Source of the DNA: CALHVX01 sp039198065 | GTDB lineage: Bacteria > Pseudomonadota > Gammaproteobacteria > Pseudomonadales > Azotimanducaceae | Assembly: GCA_039198065.1 (NCBI GenBank) | Contig: JBCCTU010000002.1 | Location: 310,001 to 374,000 of the forward strand | DNA: 64,000 bases | Reading direction: 5' to 3' | Shown here: positions 49,115 through 58,617 of the stretch, piece after piece | Layout of the letters: every line of letters begins with the position of its first letter | How positions within the stretch are numbered: position 1 is the first letter of the stretch | Notes under the pieces: model-generated | What the model was told of the DNA's origin: nothing | The model's database searches: none | Seen by the model: only the letters and a program-made list of their open reading frames with translations | Position numbers and translations under genes: made by a program

Positions 49115-51393
49115 TTAGAACGTCAACGTTGTGGTAAGCATGACGGTGCGGCGTTCGCCGCGTCGTGCGAACAGCAGATTTGCTGTATTCAAAACGTACT
49201 CCCGGTCCGTAAGGTTGTTGATCCCGAGTACGGCGTTGAACGTGCCAAAGTCGGTTTCACGTTCATAAGTGATGTTGGCGTTGTGGACGACCCCCTGAGC
49301 CGGTGTTTCCTGGGGCCCAAAGGTCAAGGTAAGCGGGTTAACGAGCCCATCCGCATCCGACTCACTCATGTAGTCGATTCCATAGCCGACACTGACGCCG
49401 CGTAGCCCGGCCCAGTCGAGCGATAGATTGTTCCAGAGCACGGCCTTATGCAGCGGCGTGCCGGGGAAGCGCTGGCCCGCGGTTTGGTCTGCCGTACCGG
49501 CATCAATGACTTCTGTGTCTACGTAGGCATAGCTCAGGAACAAATCCCAGTAGTCGGTCACGCGGCCGGTAACGTCGACTTCAAGACCGCGGCTGCGTTG
49601 CTCACCGGCGAGGTCCGCTACATCCGGTGTTCCCGTTGGCACGATGACGTTCTGCTTAGACAGGTCAAATACGGCGACAGTTGCCGACAGTCCGCCGTCA
49701 AAAAACTCGCCGCGGTAACCGATTTCAACCTGCTCGCCCACTTCGGCGTCGGTGATTGGATTACCGTTGCGATCGCGGCTGTTGGTGAACGGTGGCAAAA
49801 ACGACTCACCGTAGCTGGCGTAGATACTGTGCGAGTCCGTCAGATCGTACACGACGCCAACGCGGGGAATCCAAGCGCTCTCTTCCGTGTCTGGTCCGAA
49901 GCCCGTCCCGGGCGCGCCGGTGCCGGTAACAGACTCGATGGTCTCCGCCCCGGATTCGGCGTAGCGCAAACCGAGCAGTATGTGGAGGTTAAGCGCAGGT
50001 ATGTCGATGGCGTCCTGAAGGTTCAAACCCAGGTTGTCGTACTGCCAGATGTCACGACCGAAGGGCGGCGAATCATTGAAATTCGTGAAGTGATCGTAGG
50101 CCACGGTCTGCGGATCAAAGATGTTCACACTTGGTGGTATGGAAGCAAGAGCGCTAACGTCACCGGCAAAGACGGCCGGCAGCGCCAGAAGTGGTGTGTT
50201 GAAGAAGCCAATGTTGGTTATCTCGGACTGCGAGTAGTTGACCCCGGCCACGAGAGCGTGAGTGGTGCCGCCGAGTTCAACGTCCCAGGCCAGATGCAGT
50301 GCGGCGTATTCCGACTCGGCTTCCCGACGTTGATCGAACGCCGAGCGGAACAACAGGCCGCTGGCTGGGTCATTGAAGCCTGGAATTGGGAAAGGCAGCG
50401 CAGCCACATAGCCGGAGTTTCCTGCGTCACGGCCGCCGTCTTTCCAGCCCGCCTGGGCACGTAACTTCAGCGCGTCGCTGAATTGATGGTCGACGTGCAG
50501 TTGTACGCCGGTGCTCTCTTTCTCCTCGTAGTCCGTCAAGAAGCCGTAATAGTTGCTTTTCGGCGCGTCGATGAAGTCGCCATCGATGAAGAATGCGTCC
50601 TGGCTGAGCGGATTGCCTTCGTGCTCAACGTACTCACCAATGAAGCGGATCGAGGTGGCGTCGGTGGCCTGCCACTGCAGTTGAACCGTCGGGGCGAAGT
50701 CCTTTGCGTAGTTGAAGTCGACGATTCCCTGAGAATCACGCCACCCGACGGTTACGCGGTACAGAAGTCGTTCGGAACCCAGCGCGCCCGTTGCGTCGAG
50801 CTCGGCCCGATAGTCGTCGAACTGACCGATGGTCGTGGACACCGCGTAGCGCGATCCGCCTGCGGTCGTTTGTAGACGTAGTTAATGACGCCGGCCGGCT
50901 CACCGGCGCCGTAGTAGAGCGCTGCAGCGCCTTTCAATACCTCAATGCGCTCAAGCGCCGATACGTGCGCCGGCGGGGCGTCGAAAGACGCGACGGGGAC
51001 GCCGTTGATCAGATATCCCAGCCGGTCGGCGTTCAGGTTGAAGCCGCGGATGTTGAAGGAAGCCGTGGTACTGCTGTGCGAGTGCGTGCGTTTTACCGCC
51101 GCGTTAGAAAGGACCGCTTCGCGGAGCGTAAAGATCTGCCGCTCTTTGATGAACTCTTCCGTGATCACACCGATGTTGAACGGGGTCTCTTCAATGGGCA
51201 TATCGAAGATGCCGGCGGTGCTGGTGTCCTCGACGCGGTAGGAAGACAGCCGGGTACCTTCAACAACGAGTTCTTCGACCTGCTGATCCGATGCGGCTTG
51301 TGTGTTGCCTGTCGTGTCTTCTGCAGCGTGCGCCGCGACACTCAAAATCATCGCCTGAAGTAATCCAAGCCGAATCCGATTCCCATCCATCAT
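49115..51393 (-). pseudogene. TonB-dependent siderophore receptor with a frameshift
   Basis: Two frames together encode one receptor of about 750 residues. The first (51393 down to about 50850) gives the signal peptide and plug with DMPIEETPFNIGVITEEFIK and EVLKGAAALYYGAGEPAGVI. The second (from about 50850 down to 49115) gives the barrel starting TTIGQFDDYRAELDATGALG and ends in YPxF-like strands up to MLTTTLTF. The frames meet in the expected linker GGDR-like region near 50840-50860, where one base appears to be missing. Either the gene is broken, it is phase-variable, or the base is a sequencing error. A Fur box lies 53 bases before the start. Confidence 0.85.
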
Positions 51394-51417
51394 TCTATCC
51401 ACCGTTTGAAGCGGCAC

Positions 51418-51733
51418 GGATCTTAGGCGCGCTGCTTAAAGCTGTAAATAGGAATCGTTCGCATTAAGGCGCTGTGAAGCAGCAGGTGCGCAGGGAAGAC
51501 ACGGCAATAAGGAAAAGCAGCAGAGAAGGACGCAGGTGAATACGGCGCTCGCGTTCAAATCGTGCAGGATGGGGTACGCGTAGAGCCAGGGTCGTCGCGG
51601 GCGTTACGGTAGCCGAAGCCGGGTCCAACTGGCCGTCGTCGTAACCCGATTTACACGCCGACACACGTCTATGTCGTGCGCCCGATCTGCGCGGACGCAC
51701 GGTTCCTGCAGTGCCGTGCACCGCAGCGCTCGG
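51418..51733. other. 316-base gap between two TonB receptor genes
   Basis: Holds Fur box 4 at 51446-51465 and the end of the second receptor transcript. An open frame on the minus strand (51464-51721) is Arg-rich and unlike its neighbours, so I do not call it. Nothing else is seen. Confidence 0.5.
51446..51465. promoter_or_regulatory. Fur box 4
   Basis: AAATAGGAATCGTTCGCATT reads on the other strand as AATGCGAACGATTCCTATTT, close to AATGAGAAT-N-ATTCTCATT. It precedes the frameshifted receptor. Confidence 0.65.
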
Positions 51734-53893
51734 TCAAAAGCGCTTCGCCACCCGTGCCACGATGGTTCGTTCCTCGCCGGGGAAGCAGTCGCCACGCGAC
51801 AAGCACGTAGCGTAGAAGTTCTCATCGGTGAGGTTGCGAATGTTGAGCATGAGATCGTAGCCGTTGATCGTGTACCCGATCATCGCATCAAACAGGGTGT
51901 AGCCGTCGGTTTCCACGCGATTGGGCGTTGGCGCAAACCCATTCGCCGCCAAAAACGCCGTACCGTTGCTTTCGTTTTCGCTTGCGTAGCGGGCACCCAA
52001 GCCGAGGCGTAACCCGGATAGCTTGTCCGTGCTCGGTTCCCAGCTGGTCCAGAGAGATGCGGCCGTTTCCGGTACCGAGGGTCGCTGGACGGAGCCGCCG
52101 GCACCGTCCACTTCATTGGAGTCGAGCTGGCGGTAGTTGAAGTCGAAGGTGAAGTCGTTCCAGACCAGAAGCGCCTCGATCTCAAAGCCGTCGGATTCGA
52201 TGCCCAATCCAGATTGAGTTTGTCCGCCGGCAACGAAATCAACGAGGTTGTCTTCCTCCAAATCAAAGTACGCGACGGTAATGAAGCTGGCACTGCCGAG
52301 CGGCTGGTACTTCAATCCAACCTCGGTCTGTTCTCCCGTCCGCGGTTTCAACGCGCCGCCGGTGACAACGTCGGTTCCGACGGTTGCACGGAACGATTCC
52401 GAGTAGCTGACGTAGGGGTTCAGTCCGACGGGGGTTCGATACAGCGCGCCGAAGGTGATCGGTGTTTCCTCGTCTTCCTGGTCGTTCACGGCATCTTCGG
52501 AATCGACGCTCGAGAACCGGATGCCGGCGTTAATGATCAGATCACCGATCGTTAGGGTGTCGGTAAGGTAGAGATCGGATGCGACGGTCTTGTTTTCGGA
52601 GTTTGAGCGCGCGGCGTCGAAGGCTGCTGCCTCCGGGATTTCCGAACCGTCGTACACCGGCTGGAAAATATTGAATGCTGTGGGCACGGCGTAGAGGAGG
52701 GCAGAGGCGATGTCGGTCTCGACATCCTGATAGTTCGCGCCAAGAAGAACGTTGTGGCTCACCGGCCCCGTTTGAAAGTCGCTAACCAAGCGAAGATCGA
52801 AGGCCGTTTGTGTGGATCCAGCCGGAGCGCTGTACCAGGTACGCCCAACCGCGGTGCCGTCGGTCAGGATCCGAGGGTTTCCGTCGCCGAGAAACGAGAT
52901 CCAGGTCTGATCGTAGTCGGCTTCGTTGTCGCGATAGCGCGCCGTGCCCTCCAACCGAAGGGACTCGTTAAACGCGTGGCTGCCGATCAGCGTGATTGTC
53001 GTCGCTTCCGTATCGTACCGGTTGAAGTTTGGATCGCCCACATACGCGGTTTCGTTTACTTGTGAGCCGTTACTGCCGGCGCAAACGTTCGGCTCAGAGA
53101 CAGACACATCGCTGCTGCCGCAGGCCGTGGCCGCGAGCGGCAGGAACTGTGCGGAGGTATCGCTTTCGCGATCGGTGTAGTTCAGCAGGAGTGTGAGCGA
53201 ACTCTGATCATTGGCGTAGGTCAGCGACGGCGCGAGAACTAACGCATCGTCATTGACGAAATCGATCTGCGTGTCGGCCTCACGAACCATGGCCACGAGG
53301 CGCGCAGTGAGTCGCCCGTCTCCGCTGAGGTCCAGACCACTGTCGACTCCGAGCTGATAGCGGCTGTTGTTGCCGGCGGTCAAGACAACCTCTGTGCCCA
53401 GGCGATCGGCTCGGGCGATCTTAGACACGGTACTCACGATACCGCCGGGCGCGGCCTGGCCGTAGAGCACCGACGCGGGACCTTTCAGCACCTCGATCTG
53501 TTCCAAGGTATACACGTCCGCACGGGCATTGTTGTAGAACCCAAACAGCACCTGCAGGTTGTCCTGATACTCCGGCGCGTCGAGGCCGCGGATGCTGGTG
53601 AAATCACCGCGAGTCGCGAAACCGAAGGCGTTTTCGACGACGCCAGCGGTATAGGCGAGGGTGTTGCTCAAGGACAGGGCGCCACGGCTTAAGAACTCGT
53701 CTTCGGTGATAACCGATAAAGATCGTGGGATTTCTGCGATCAACGCGTCGGACTTTGTGGCGCCAAAGCGTGACAGCTTGGCGGTTACGACGACCTCTTC
53801 GATCGGCTGGTCGGGCTCGGCGGCGAAAGCAAACGGGCAGGCGCCGATAGCCAGTGAAAAAATGGCAAGGGGCTTGAGTAGGGACACGAACAC
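51734..53893 (-). CDS. TonB-dependent siderophore receptor
   Basis: A 719-residue outer-membrane receptor. Signal peptide PLAIFSLAIGACPFAFA; the N-terminal plug has IEEVVVTAKLSRFGATKSDA, IAEIPRSLSVITEDEF and EVLKGPASVLYGQAAPGGIV; the barrel ends in RTIVARVAKRF with C-terminal Phe. It is of the FhuA/FpvA-like siderophore class by plug sequence. The ligand cannot be told. A Fur box and a ten-base G run lie upstream. It is the intact partner of the frameshifted receptor and faces the same direction. Confidence 0.9.
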   Translation of the reverse strand: MFVSLLKPLAIFSLAIGACPFAFAAEPDQPIEEVVVTAKLSRFGATKSDALIAEIPRSLSVITEDEFLSRGALSLSNTLAYTAGVVENAFGFATRGDFTSIRGLDAPEYQDNLQVLFGFYNNARADVYTLEQIEVLKGPASVLYGQAAPGGIVSTVSKIARADRLGTEVVLTAGNNSRYQLGVDSGLDLSGDGRLTARLVAMVREADTQIDFVNDDALVLAPSLTYANDQSSLTLLLNYTDRESDTSAQFLPLAATACGSSDVSVSEPNVCAGSNGSQVNETAYVGDPNFNRYDTEATTITLIGSHAFNESLRLEGTARYRDNEADYDQTWISFLGDGNPRILTDGTAVGRTWYSAPAGSTQTAFDLRLVSDFQTGPVSHNVLLGANYQDVETDIASALLYAVPTAFNIFQPVYDGSEIPEAAAFDAARSNSENKTVASDLYLTDTLTIGDLIINAGIRFSSVDSEDAVNDQEDEETPITFGALYRTPVGLNPYVSYSESFRATVGTDVVTGGALKPRTGEQTEVGLKYQPLGSASFITVAYFDLEEDNLVDFVAGGQTQSGLGIESDGFEIEALLVWNDFTFDFNYRQLDSNEVDGAGGSVQRPSVPETAASLWTSWEPSTDKLSGLRLGLGARYASENESNGTAFLAANGFAPTPNRVETDGYTLFDAMIGYTINGYDLMLNIRNLTDENFYATCLSRGDCFPGEERTIVARVAKRF

Positions 53894-53942
53894 TCTCCGA
53901 AACTGATCTCTATCGGCGCGAAGTGTGTCAGGATGTTAATAT

Positions 53943-53963
53943 AAATGCGAATAATTCATATTT
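53943..53963. promoter_or_regulatory. Fur box 5
   Basis: AAATGCGAATAATTCATATT with a following T matches AATGAGAATAATTCTCATT well. It is 50 bases upstream of the intact TonB receptor gene. Confidence 0.75.
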
Positions 53964-53977
53964 AGATATGCTCTGCC

Positions 53978-53987
53978 GGGGGGGGGG
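53978..53987. repeat. Run of ten G upstream of the TonB receptor promoter
   Basis: A mononucleotide tract of ten G (C on the coding strand) lies about 15 bases upstream of Fur box 5. Such tracts can vary in length by slippage and alter promoter strength. Confidence 0.8.
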
Positions 53988-54129
53988 ATTGCGCGTTGCT
54001 TATTTGTCGGTTCCGCGTAAAGCAACGTCGGCTGAGGTTTGCGATCTCGTACTGGCGGTGTGATGGACGAAGGAGGGCAGGTGCCGGCGCGATGAAGATC
54101 AGCGCCGGCTTGAGGACAAGCCTGCGTTG

Positions 54130-55311
54130 TTAGCCGCCTTCGGTAACAAAGGGTGCGATGGTTTCCGAGACTAGCGCCGCGATGGCATCCGGATCTGTAC
54201 CAGCGCTCTCTTCCGCTTGCTGAAACAGCGTGAACATGAGCGATTTATCGTCGATACGTTGCGTCACGCGAAGCCGGTCGTTGGCCTTGTATGCTGCCGC
54301 CCAGTAGCTCCGCACGGCTTGCCAGAACGGAGCTGTTCGCGTCCAGTAAGCATCGCCAGCGCTCCAGTCGTAGTCCTCCACGCGCTCGTAGCGATTGAAG
54401 CCGGTTTCTTTGGCAATGGCGCGATCTACCGTACCGTCTTCGTTCAAAACGACTTTGAGATTGTTTTCTTCGTGTACCCATCCCGTCGGCGTGATCGTGT
54501 GCCGGTTGGTACCGATGAGCACGTCGTAATCGTCACGGACGCTGAACTCGCGCCGTGGGAGCGGTCGCCAGGTTTCTGAACTCAGCCAGGTAGATACGCC
54601 GCCCGAATGCTGCCAGCGACCGATGGCTTCGTAGCGCGGGGAGTCGTCGACCTGAAACACAGCCTGCGTCCACGCGCCGCGTACGTCGTTACGGCTCAGC
54701 TTCTCATGTGCCCAGGTTTTGTCGCCGACAAACGCATGAAGGTCTCGATCCTCGTAGCGCCAGTCCTGGCGCCAGTGCTTGACCACGAATGGCTCGGAGA
54801 TCGTTCCATCTTCCTGGACGATCTGCATCACGAGCACGTGCTGCAGGGCGATGTACTTCGGCTCGTCAACTACGACGTAGACGTGCTCCGTACCCCAACT
54901 CTGGTAGGGCCGCGGGGGCCTGTACTCAGCAACGAAACCCGTGGTCTCGAGAAAATCGAAACTTGCGCGATAGGGACCAGCCATAGCGAGGATCGCCCGG
55001 CGGTCACGTTCGAGCTTTGACAGGTCGTCGTCTTGGAGCTGCACCCACTCAGGGGTTGGGGCGGATCGAATGGTGAGGTCGGGGCCCTTTGTCGTACCGC
55101 CGCGGGGTTTCAGCTTGGAATCGTCCGTGAATGGCCAGGCAAAGGTGAACTGGCGCAACTCGCGCCTGTCCGCATCGGCCTCAACCTCACCGGAGGCTGA
55201 GGCACCTGGGTTAGCGATCGCGCCGGAAGCGAGCGTGCCGCAAAGGACGGCAGTCAGCGCCTGTCGGTGCAGTGTCGCGGCCAGGTGAAGGCGGTGTCGG
55301 ACGTTTGGCAT
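54130..55311 (-). CDS. DUF6607 exported protein, heme-uptake associated
   Basis: A 393-residue protein with a signal peptide (AVLCGTLASGAIANPGASA). FTFAWPFTDDSKLKPRGGTT, LERDRRAILAMAGPYRASFD and RPYQSWGTEHVYVVVDEPKY are typical of DUF6607 proteins, which lie next to heme receptors in many marine gammaproteobacteria. It is probably periplasmic; a heme-binding or chaperone role is guesswork. It is divergent from the heme receptor and shares Fur box 6 with it. Confidence 0.82.
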   Translation of the reverse strand: MPNVRHRLHLAATLHRQALTAVLCGTLASGAIANPGASASGEVEADADRRELRQFTFAWPFTDDSKLKPRGGTTKGPDLTIRSAPTPEWVQLQDDDLSKLERDRRAILAMAGPYRASFDFLETTGFVAEYRPPRPYQSWGTEHVYVVVDEPKYIALQHVLVMQIVQEDGTISEPFVVKHWRQDWRYEDRDLHAFVGDKTWAHEKLSRNDVRGAWTQAVFQVDDSPRYEAIGRWQHSGGVSTWLSSETWRPLPRREFSVRDDYDVLIGTNRHTITPTGWVHEENNLKVVLNEDGTVDRAIAKETGFNRYERVEDYDWSAGDAYWTRTAPFWQAVRSYWAAAYKANDRLRVTQRIDDKSLMFTLFQQAEESAGTDPDAIAALVSETIAPFVTEGG

Positions 55312-55379
55312 GTAGTGATCTCCTGAACTCCAAATTTGATGTCTTTACGACACAAGAAACGCATACTTATGAGGGTAAA

Positions 55380-55399
55380 GATGAGAATCATTATCATTA
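55380..55399. promoter_or_regulatory. Fur box 6, shared by DUF6607 and heme-receptor genes
   Basis: GATGAGAATCATTATCATTA fits the Fur consensus very well. It lies in the 150-base divergent gap, 68 bases from the DUF6607 start and 62 bases from the receptor start. Confidence 0.85.
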
Positions 55400-55461
55400 C
55401 CAACACTAACAGGCTCCGCACCGGCTGTCCCTAGCCAAGAGTCGCAACCTGGAGAGAATCT

Positions 55462-57732
55462 ATGTTTCATCGACGCCACGCGAAGTGGATCGTCTTGCCT
55501 TTGCTTGCATCCAGCGCCGTTTCGGCATCGGCGGCAGACAACGATACCGCTGCATCGGCCGATAATGATGCCAGCGAAATCGTGATTGTTGTGGGAACGC
55601 GGACCGAGCGAGCCTTGAGCGATACCGCAGCGACGGTTTCCGTCCGTACCGCGGAAGACATTGAGCGCGAACTTACCCGCGATATCGCGGATCTCGTTCG
55701 CTTCGAACCGGGCGTTTCGGTTGCCGGTACAGGCAGCCGCTTTGGTCTGTCTGGGTTCAACATCCGCGGCATCGGCGGCAACCGGGTGCTCACGGTCGTT
55801 GATAACGTACGTGTGCCAGAGGAGTTTTCCTTCGGCCCGTTTCTTGATGCGCGGAGGGACTTCGTCGACGTCGACGTCATTGATCGCGTTGAAATCGGCC
55901 GCGGCCCGGTTTCCGCACTCTATGGCAGTGACGCGCTCGGGGGCGTCGTCGCAGTAACGACGCTGAAACCCTTTGACCTCGTGTCGGAAGAGGACCCGCT
56001 TTACGGCCGGTTCCGTACGGGGTACTCGTCCGCTGACGAGAGCTTCATGGGTACGGCGAACCTCGCGTTTGGAGACGACAGCATTGCCGGACTCCTCACC
56101 ATCACACGGCGCGAAGGCGAAGAAACCAACACGGCCGGTGGTTTCGGTGGCACCGGGTTTTCTCGCGAGCAGCCTGATCCGGTTGATATTCAAACAACGA
56201 ACGTCGATGCGAAGTTCTCTTTCGTGCCGAGCGAAGGCCACGAGCTAACGGTCAACGTCTTCCGCCTCGATTCTGAAAATGATTCCATCATTTTGTCGGA
56301 TGCTAATACGGTTAGCCGGGGTGTACTGACTACGGATCGAGTCACGGAAGATGCCCGCGAACGAACGGGCTGGTCCCTCGATTATCGCTACACGGGGGAA
56401 GCGACGCTGATCGACGACCTTCAGCTCAAGGTATATAGCCAAAGCTCAGATACCGAGCAGCTCACCTTTGACGAACGCGTGTCCTTTTCTTCTGGCCCAC
56501 AGAGCCGGCGGCGCCGCTCTGTTTTCGAGCAGGAGATTCAAGGGCTCTACGGGCAGGTCAGTAAAGCGTTCACCACCGGCGCCATGAGCCACTACGTAAC
56601 CCTGGGGCTGGACATCTACAACACCGACAACACGTCGCTTCGAGACGGCGGGACCGTCGATTTCTTGGGCAATCCCGTGCCCGAGTTCACACCGCTGCCG
56701 ACCCGCGACTTCCCGCAGACTGAAGTCGAACAGCGCGCGTTTTTCATTCAGGACGAAATCAGCCTGCTGAACGACCGGCTGCTACTGTCTCCCGGCTTGC
56801 GATTTGACACCTTCGACGCGGACGCATCAGCCGATGCGATTTACCTTGCCGGCAACCCGGGCTCCGCGACGCCCGAGGACTACAACGACTCGGAGGTGAC
56901 CTTTAAGCTTGGCGCCGTGTACAAGCTGACCGATGAGATCTCCGTCTATGGTCGGTTCAGCGAAGGCTTTCGTGCACCACCCTTTGATGACGTGAATGTC
57001 GGGTTCACCAACTTCGTCGGTGGCTACAAGACGATTGCCAACCCGGATCTGGAATCAGAAACGAGCACAGGCTTCGAGTTGGGTGCCCGCTGGATTTCAC
57101 CCGGTCTGCAGGCGAGCGTCGCTGTGTATCAAAACGACTATAAAAACTTCATCGAGCCGTTGGCGACAGCGCCCCAGTTTGCCGCAACCTTCGGCGTCGA
57201 CCCTGCCGACGGGCTGTTTACCTTCCAAAGTGTAAACCGAGCGGATGTTGAGATAACGGGTGTAGAGCTGACGGCGGATGCTCGCCTTGGCGAGTTCGTG
57301 CCGGCGCTCGAAGGGTTTCGTGTACGGGCCGCGATCGCGTACGCCGACGGCGAAGATCAGGAACGCGGCGAAGCGCTCAACACGGTTGAGCCGCTTAATG
57401 GTGTTCTTGGAGTGGGCTATCAAGCGAACAGCGGCCGCTGGGGTCTTGAAGGCATCTGGACGGCGGCAGCCGGTAAAGACGAGGATGACATCGACAGCGA
57501 GTCGCCACGCTTTGCGAGTGATGGCTACGGTATCCTCGATCTGATCGGGTACTTCCAGATTACCGAGCGCGTCATGCTCAACGCGGGAGTCTTCAACGTG
57601 ACGGACAAGAATTACGTTCGCTGGGTCGACACCGCCGGTATCGGAATTCCTGGCACGGCAGGTTTTCAGGCCCCGGGGCGATTTGCACAGCCGAGCCTGA
57701 ATTACGCCATTAACCTGCGAGTGGATCTCTGA
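55462..57732 (+). CDS. TonB-dependent heme receptor (HmuR/PhuR type)
   Basis: A 756-residue outer-membrane receptor. Signal peptide LPLLASSAVSASAA; plug segments IVVGTRTERALSDTAATVSV, FGLSGFNIRGIGGNRVLTVV and EIGRGPVSALYGSDALGGVV; the heme-receptor elements FRAPPFDDVNVGFTN and ANPDLESETSTGFELG are in the barrel. In characterised relatives a His between FRAP and NPDL ligates heme; none is obvious here, so the ligand may differ. The C-terminal YAINLRVDL closes the barrel. It starts hmuTUV with a one-base overlap (57732). GGAGAG lies eight bases before the ATG. Probably induced by low iron through Fur box 6. Confidence 0.9.
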   Translation: MFHRRHAKWIVLPLLASSAVSASAADNDTAASADNDASEIVIVVGTRTERALSDTAATVSVRTAEDIERELTRDIADLVRFEPGVSVAGTGSRFGLSGFNIRGIGGNRVLTVVDNVRVPEEFSFGPFLDARRDFVDVDVIDRVEIGRGPVSALYGSDALGGVVAVTTLKPFDLVSEEDPLYGRFRTGYSSADESFMGTANLAFGDDSIAGLLTITRREGEETNTAGGFGGTGFSREQPDPVDIQTTNVDAKFSFVPSEGHELTVNVFRLDSENDSIILSDANTVSRGVLTTDRVTEDARERTGWSLDYRYTGEATLIDDLQLKVYSQSSDTEQLTFDERVSFSSGPQSRRRRSVFEQEIQGLYGQVSKAFTTGAMSHYVTLGLDIYNTDNTSLRDGGTVDFLGNPVPEFTPLPTRDFPQTEVEQRAFFIQDEISLLNDRLLLSPGLRFDTFDADASADAIYLAGNPGSATPEDYNDSEVTFKLGAVYKLTDEISVYGRFSEGFRAPPFDDVNVGFTNFVGGYKTIANPDLESETSTGFELGARWISPGLQASVAVYQNDYKNFIEPLATAPQFAATFGVDPADGLFTFQSVNRADVEITGVELTADARLGEFVPALEGFRVRAAIAYADGEDQERGEALNTVEPLNGVLGVGYQANSGRWGLEGIWTAAAGKDEDDIDSESPRFASDGYGILDLIGYFQITERVMLNAGVFNVTDKNYVRWVDTAGIGIPGTAGFQAPGRFAQPSLNYAINLRVDL

Positions 57733-58613
57733 TGCGTTCGTTACAACGACTTCGTCGGTTTACTTTCGTGGTGCTGATGGCGACCACGGCACCGACGTTT
57801 GCGGAACAGGCGTGTGCTGTACCGGCGAAGGATCCGAGCCGTATCGCGGTAGCCGGGGGCTCGCTTACGGAGATTCTGTATTTCCTGGGTGAGGAGGAAC
57901 GGATCGTGGCCGTCGACACGACCTCAAACTTCCCCCTCGCTGCACGCGAGCTACCGCAGATAGGCTACGTTCGTGCCTTATCTGCAGAAGGGGTGTTGAC
58001 CCTCAACCCGACGCTTGTGTTGGGCGAGCACGACGCCGGCCCGCCGGAAGTCATTGAGCAACTGGCGCGTACGGGTATCGAAACGGCTATCGTGCCCGAG
58101 GCGTTCACGCCACAAGGTATCGTTGACAAGGTGGCCTGCGTCATCACGCTGCTGGATCTACCGGAAGCCCGGCGGCGGCAAGCGCTCGAGCGGCTCGAAG
58201 ATCTGCAGGAAGCGGCCGCATCGGTTCCCGCCGCTGCGACAGCACCGAAGGTCGTGGTGTTGTTGGGTATCCGCGACGGTGTGCCCGTCGCCGCTGGTGC
58301 CAACACCTCCGGCGATGGGCTTTTGGCGATGGCCCAGGCCACGAATGTATTTGCTGGCGTTGACGGCTGGAAACCTATCTCGCTCGAGATCATGGCGCAG
58401 GCACAGCCCGATTACATCGTGATTCCTGAGCGCGGCTTGGCCGCCGCGGGCGGGATCGATGGGCTTGTGGAGCATCCGGCGATCCGGATAACTCCCGCGG
58501 GCAAAGATCGGCAGGTCATCGCCATGGACGGCATGACGATGCTCGGCTACGGACCTCGGACGCTCCAGGCGGCTGTCGACTTAGCCGTCGTGCTCCACGG
58601 TTCAGCCGACTAG
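57732..58613 (+). CDS. hmuT: Hemin ABC transporter substrate-binding protein HmuT
   Basis: A 293-residue periplasmic protein. Signal peptide FTFVVLMATTAPTFA; GSLTEILYFLGEEERIVAVD and LPQIGYVRALSAEGVLTLNP are the typical start of the heme-binding class III binding proteins, and GMTMLGYGPRTLQAAVDLA the end. Delivers heme to HmuUV. It starts at the last base of the receptor stop and is followed by hmuU at five bases. Confidence 0.92.
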   Translation: MRSLQRLRRFTFVVLMATTAPTFAEQACAVPAKDPSRIAVAGGSLTEILYFLGEEERIVAVDTTSNFPLAARELPQIGYVRALSAEGVLTLNPTLVLGEHDAGPPEVIEQLARTGIETAIVPEAFTPQGIVDKVACVITLLDLPEARRRQALERLEDLQEAAASVPAAATAPKVVVLLGIRDGVPVAAGANTSGDGLLAMAQATNVFAGVDGWKPISLEIMAQAQPDYIVIPERGLAAAGGIDGLVEHPAIRITPAGKDRQVIAMDGMTMLGYGPRTLQAAVDLAVVLHGSAD

Positions 58614-58617
58614 TCCT

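Noticed and set aside
51464..51721. 85-residue minus-strand frame between TonB receptors
   Set aside because: Arg-rich and repetitive, overlaps the Fur box region and lacks a start context; probably chance.
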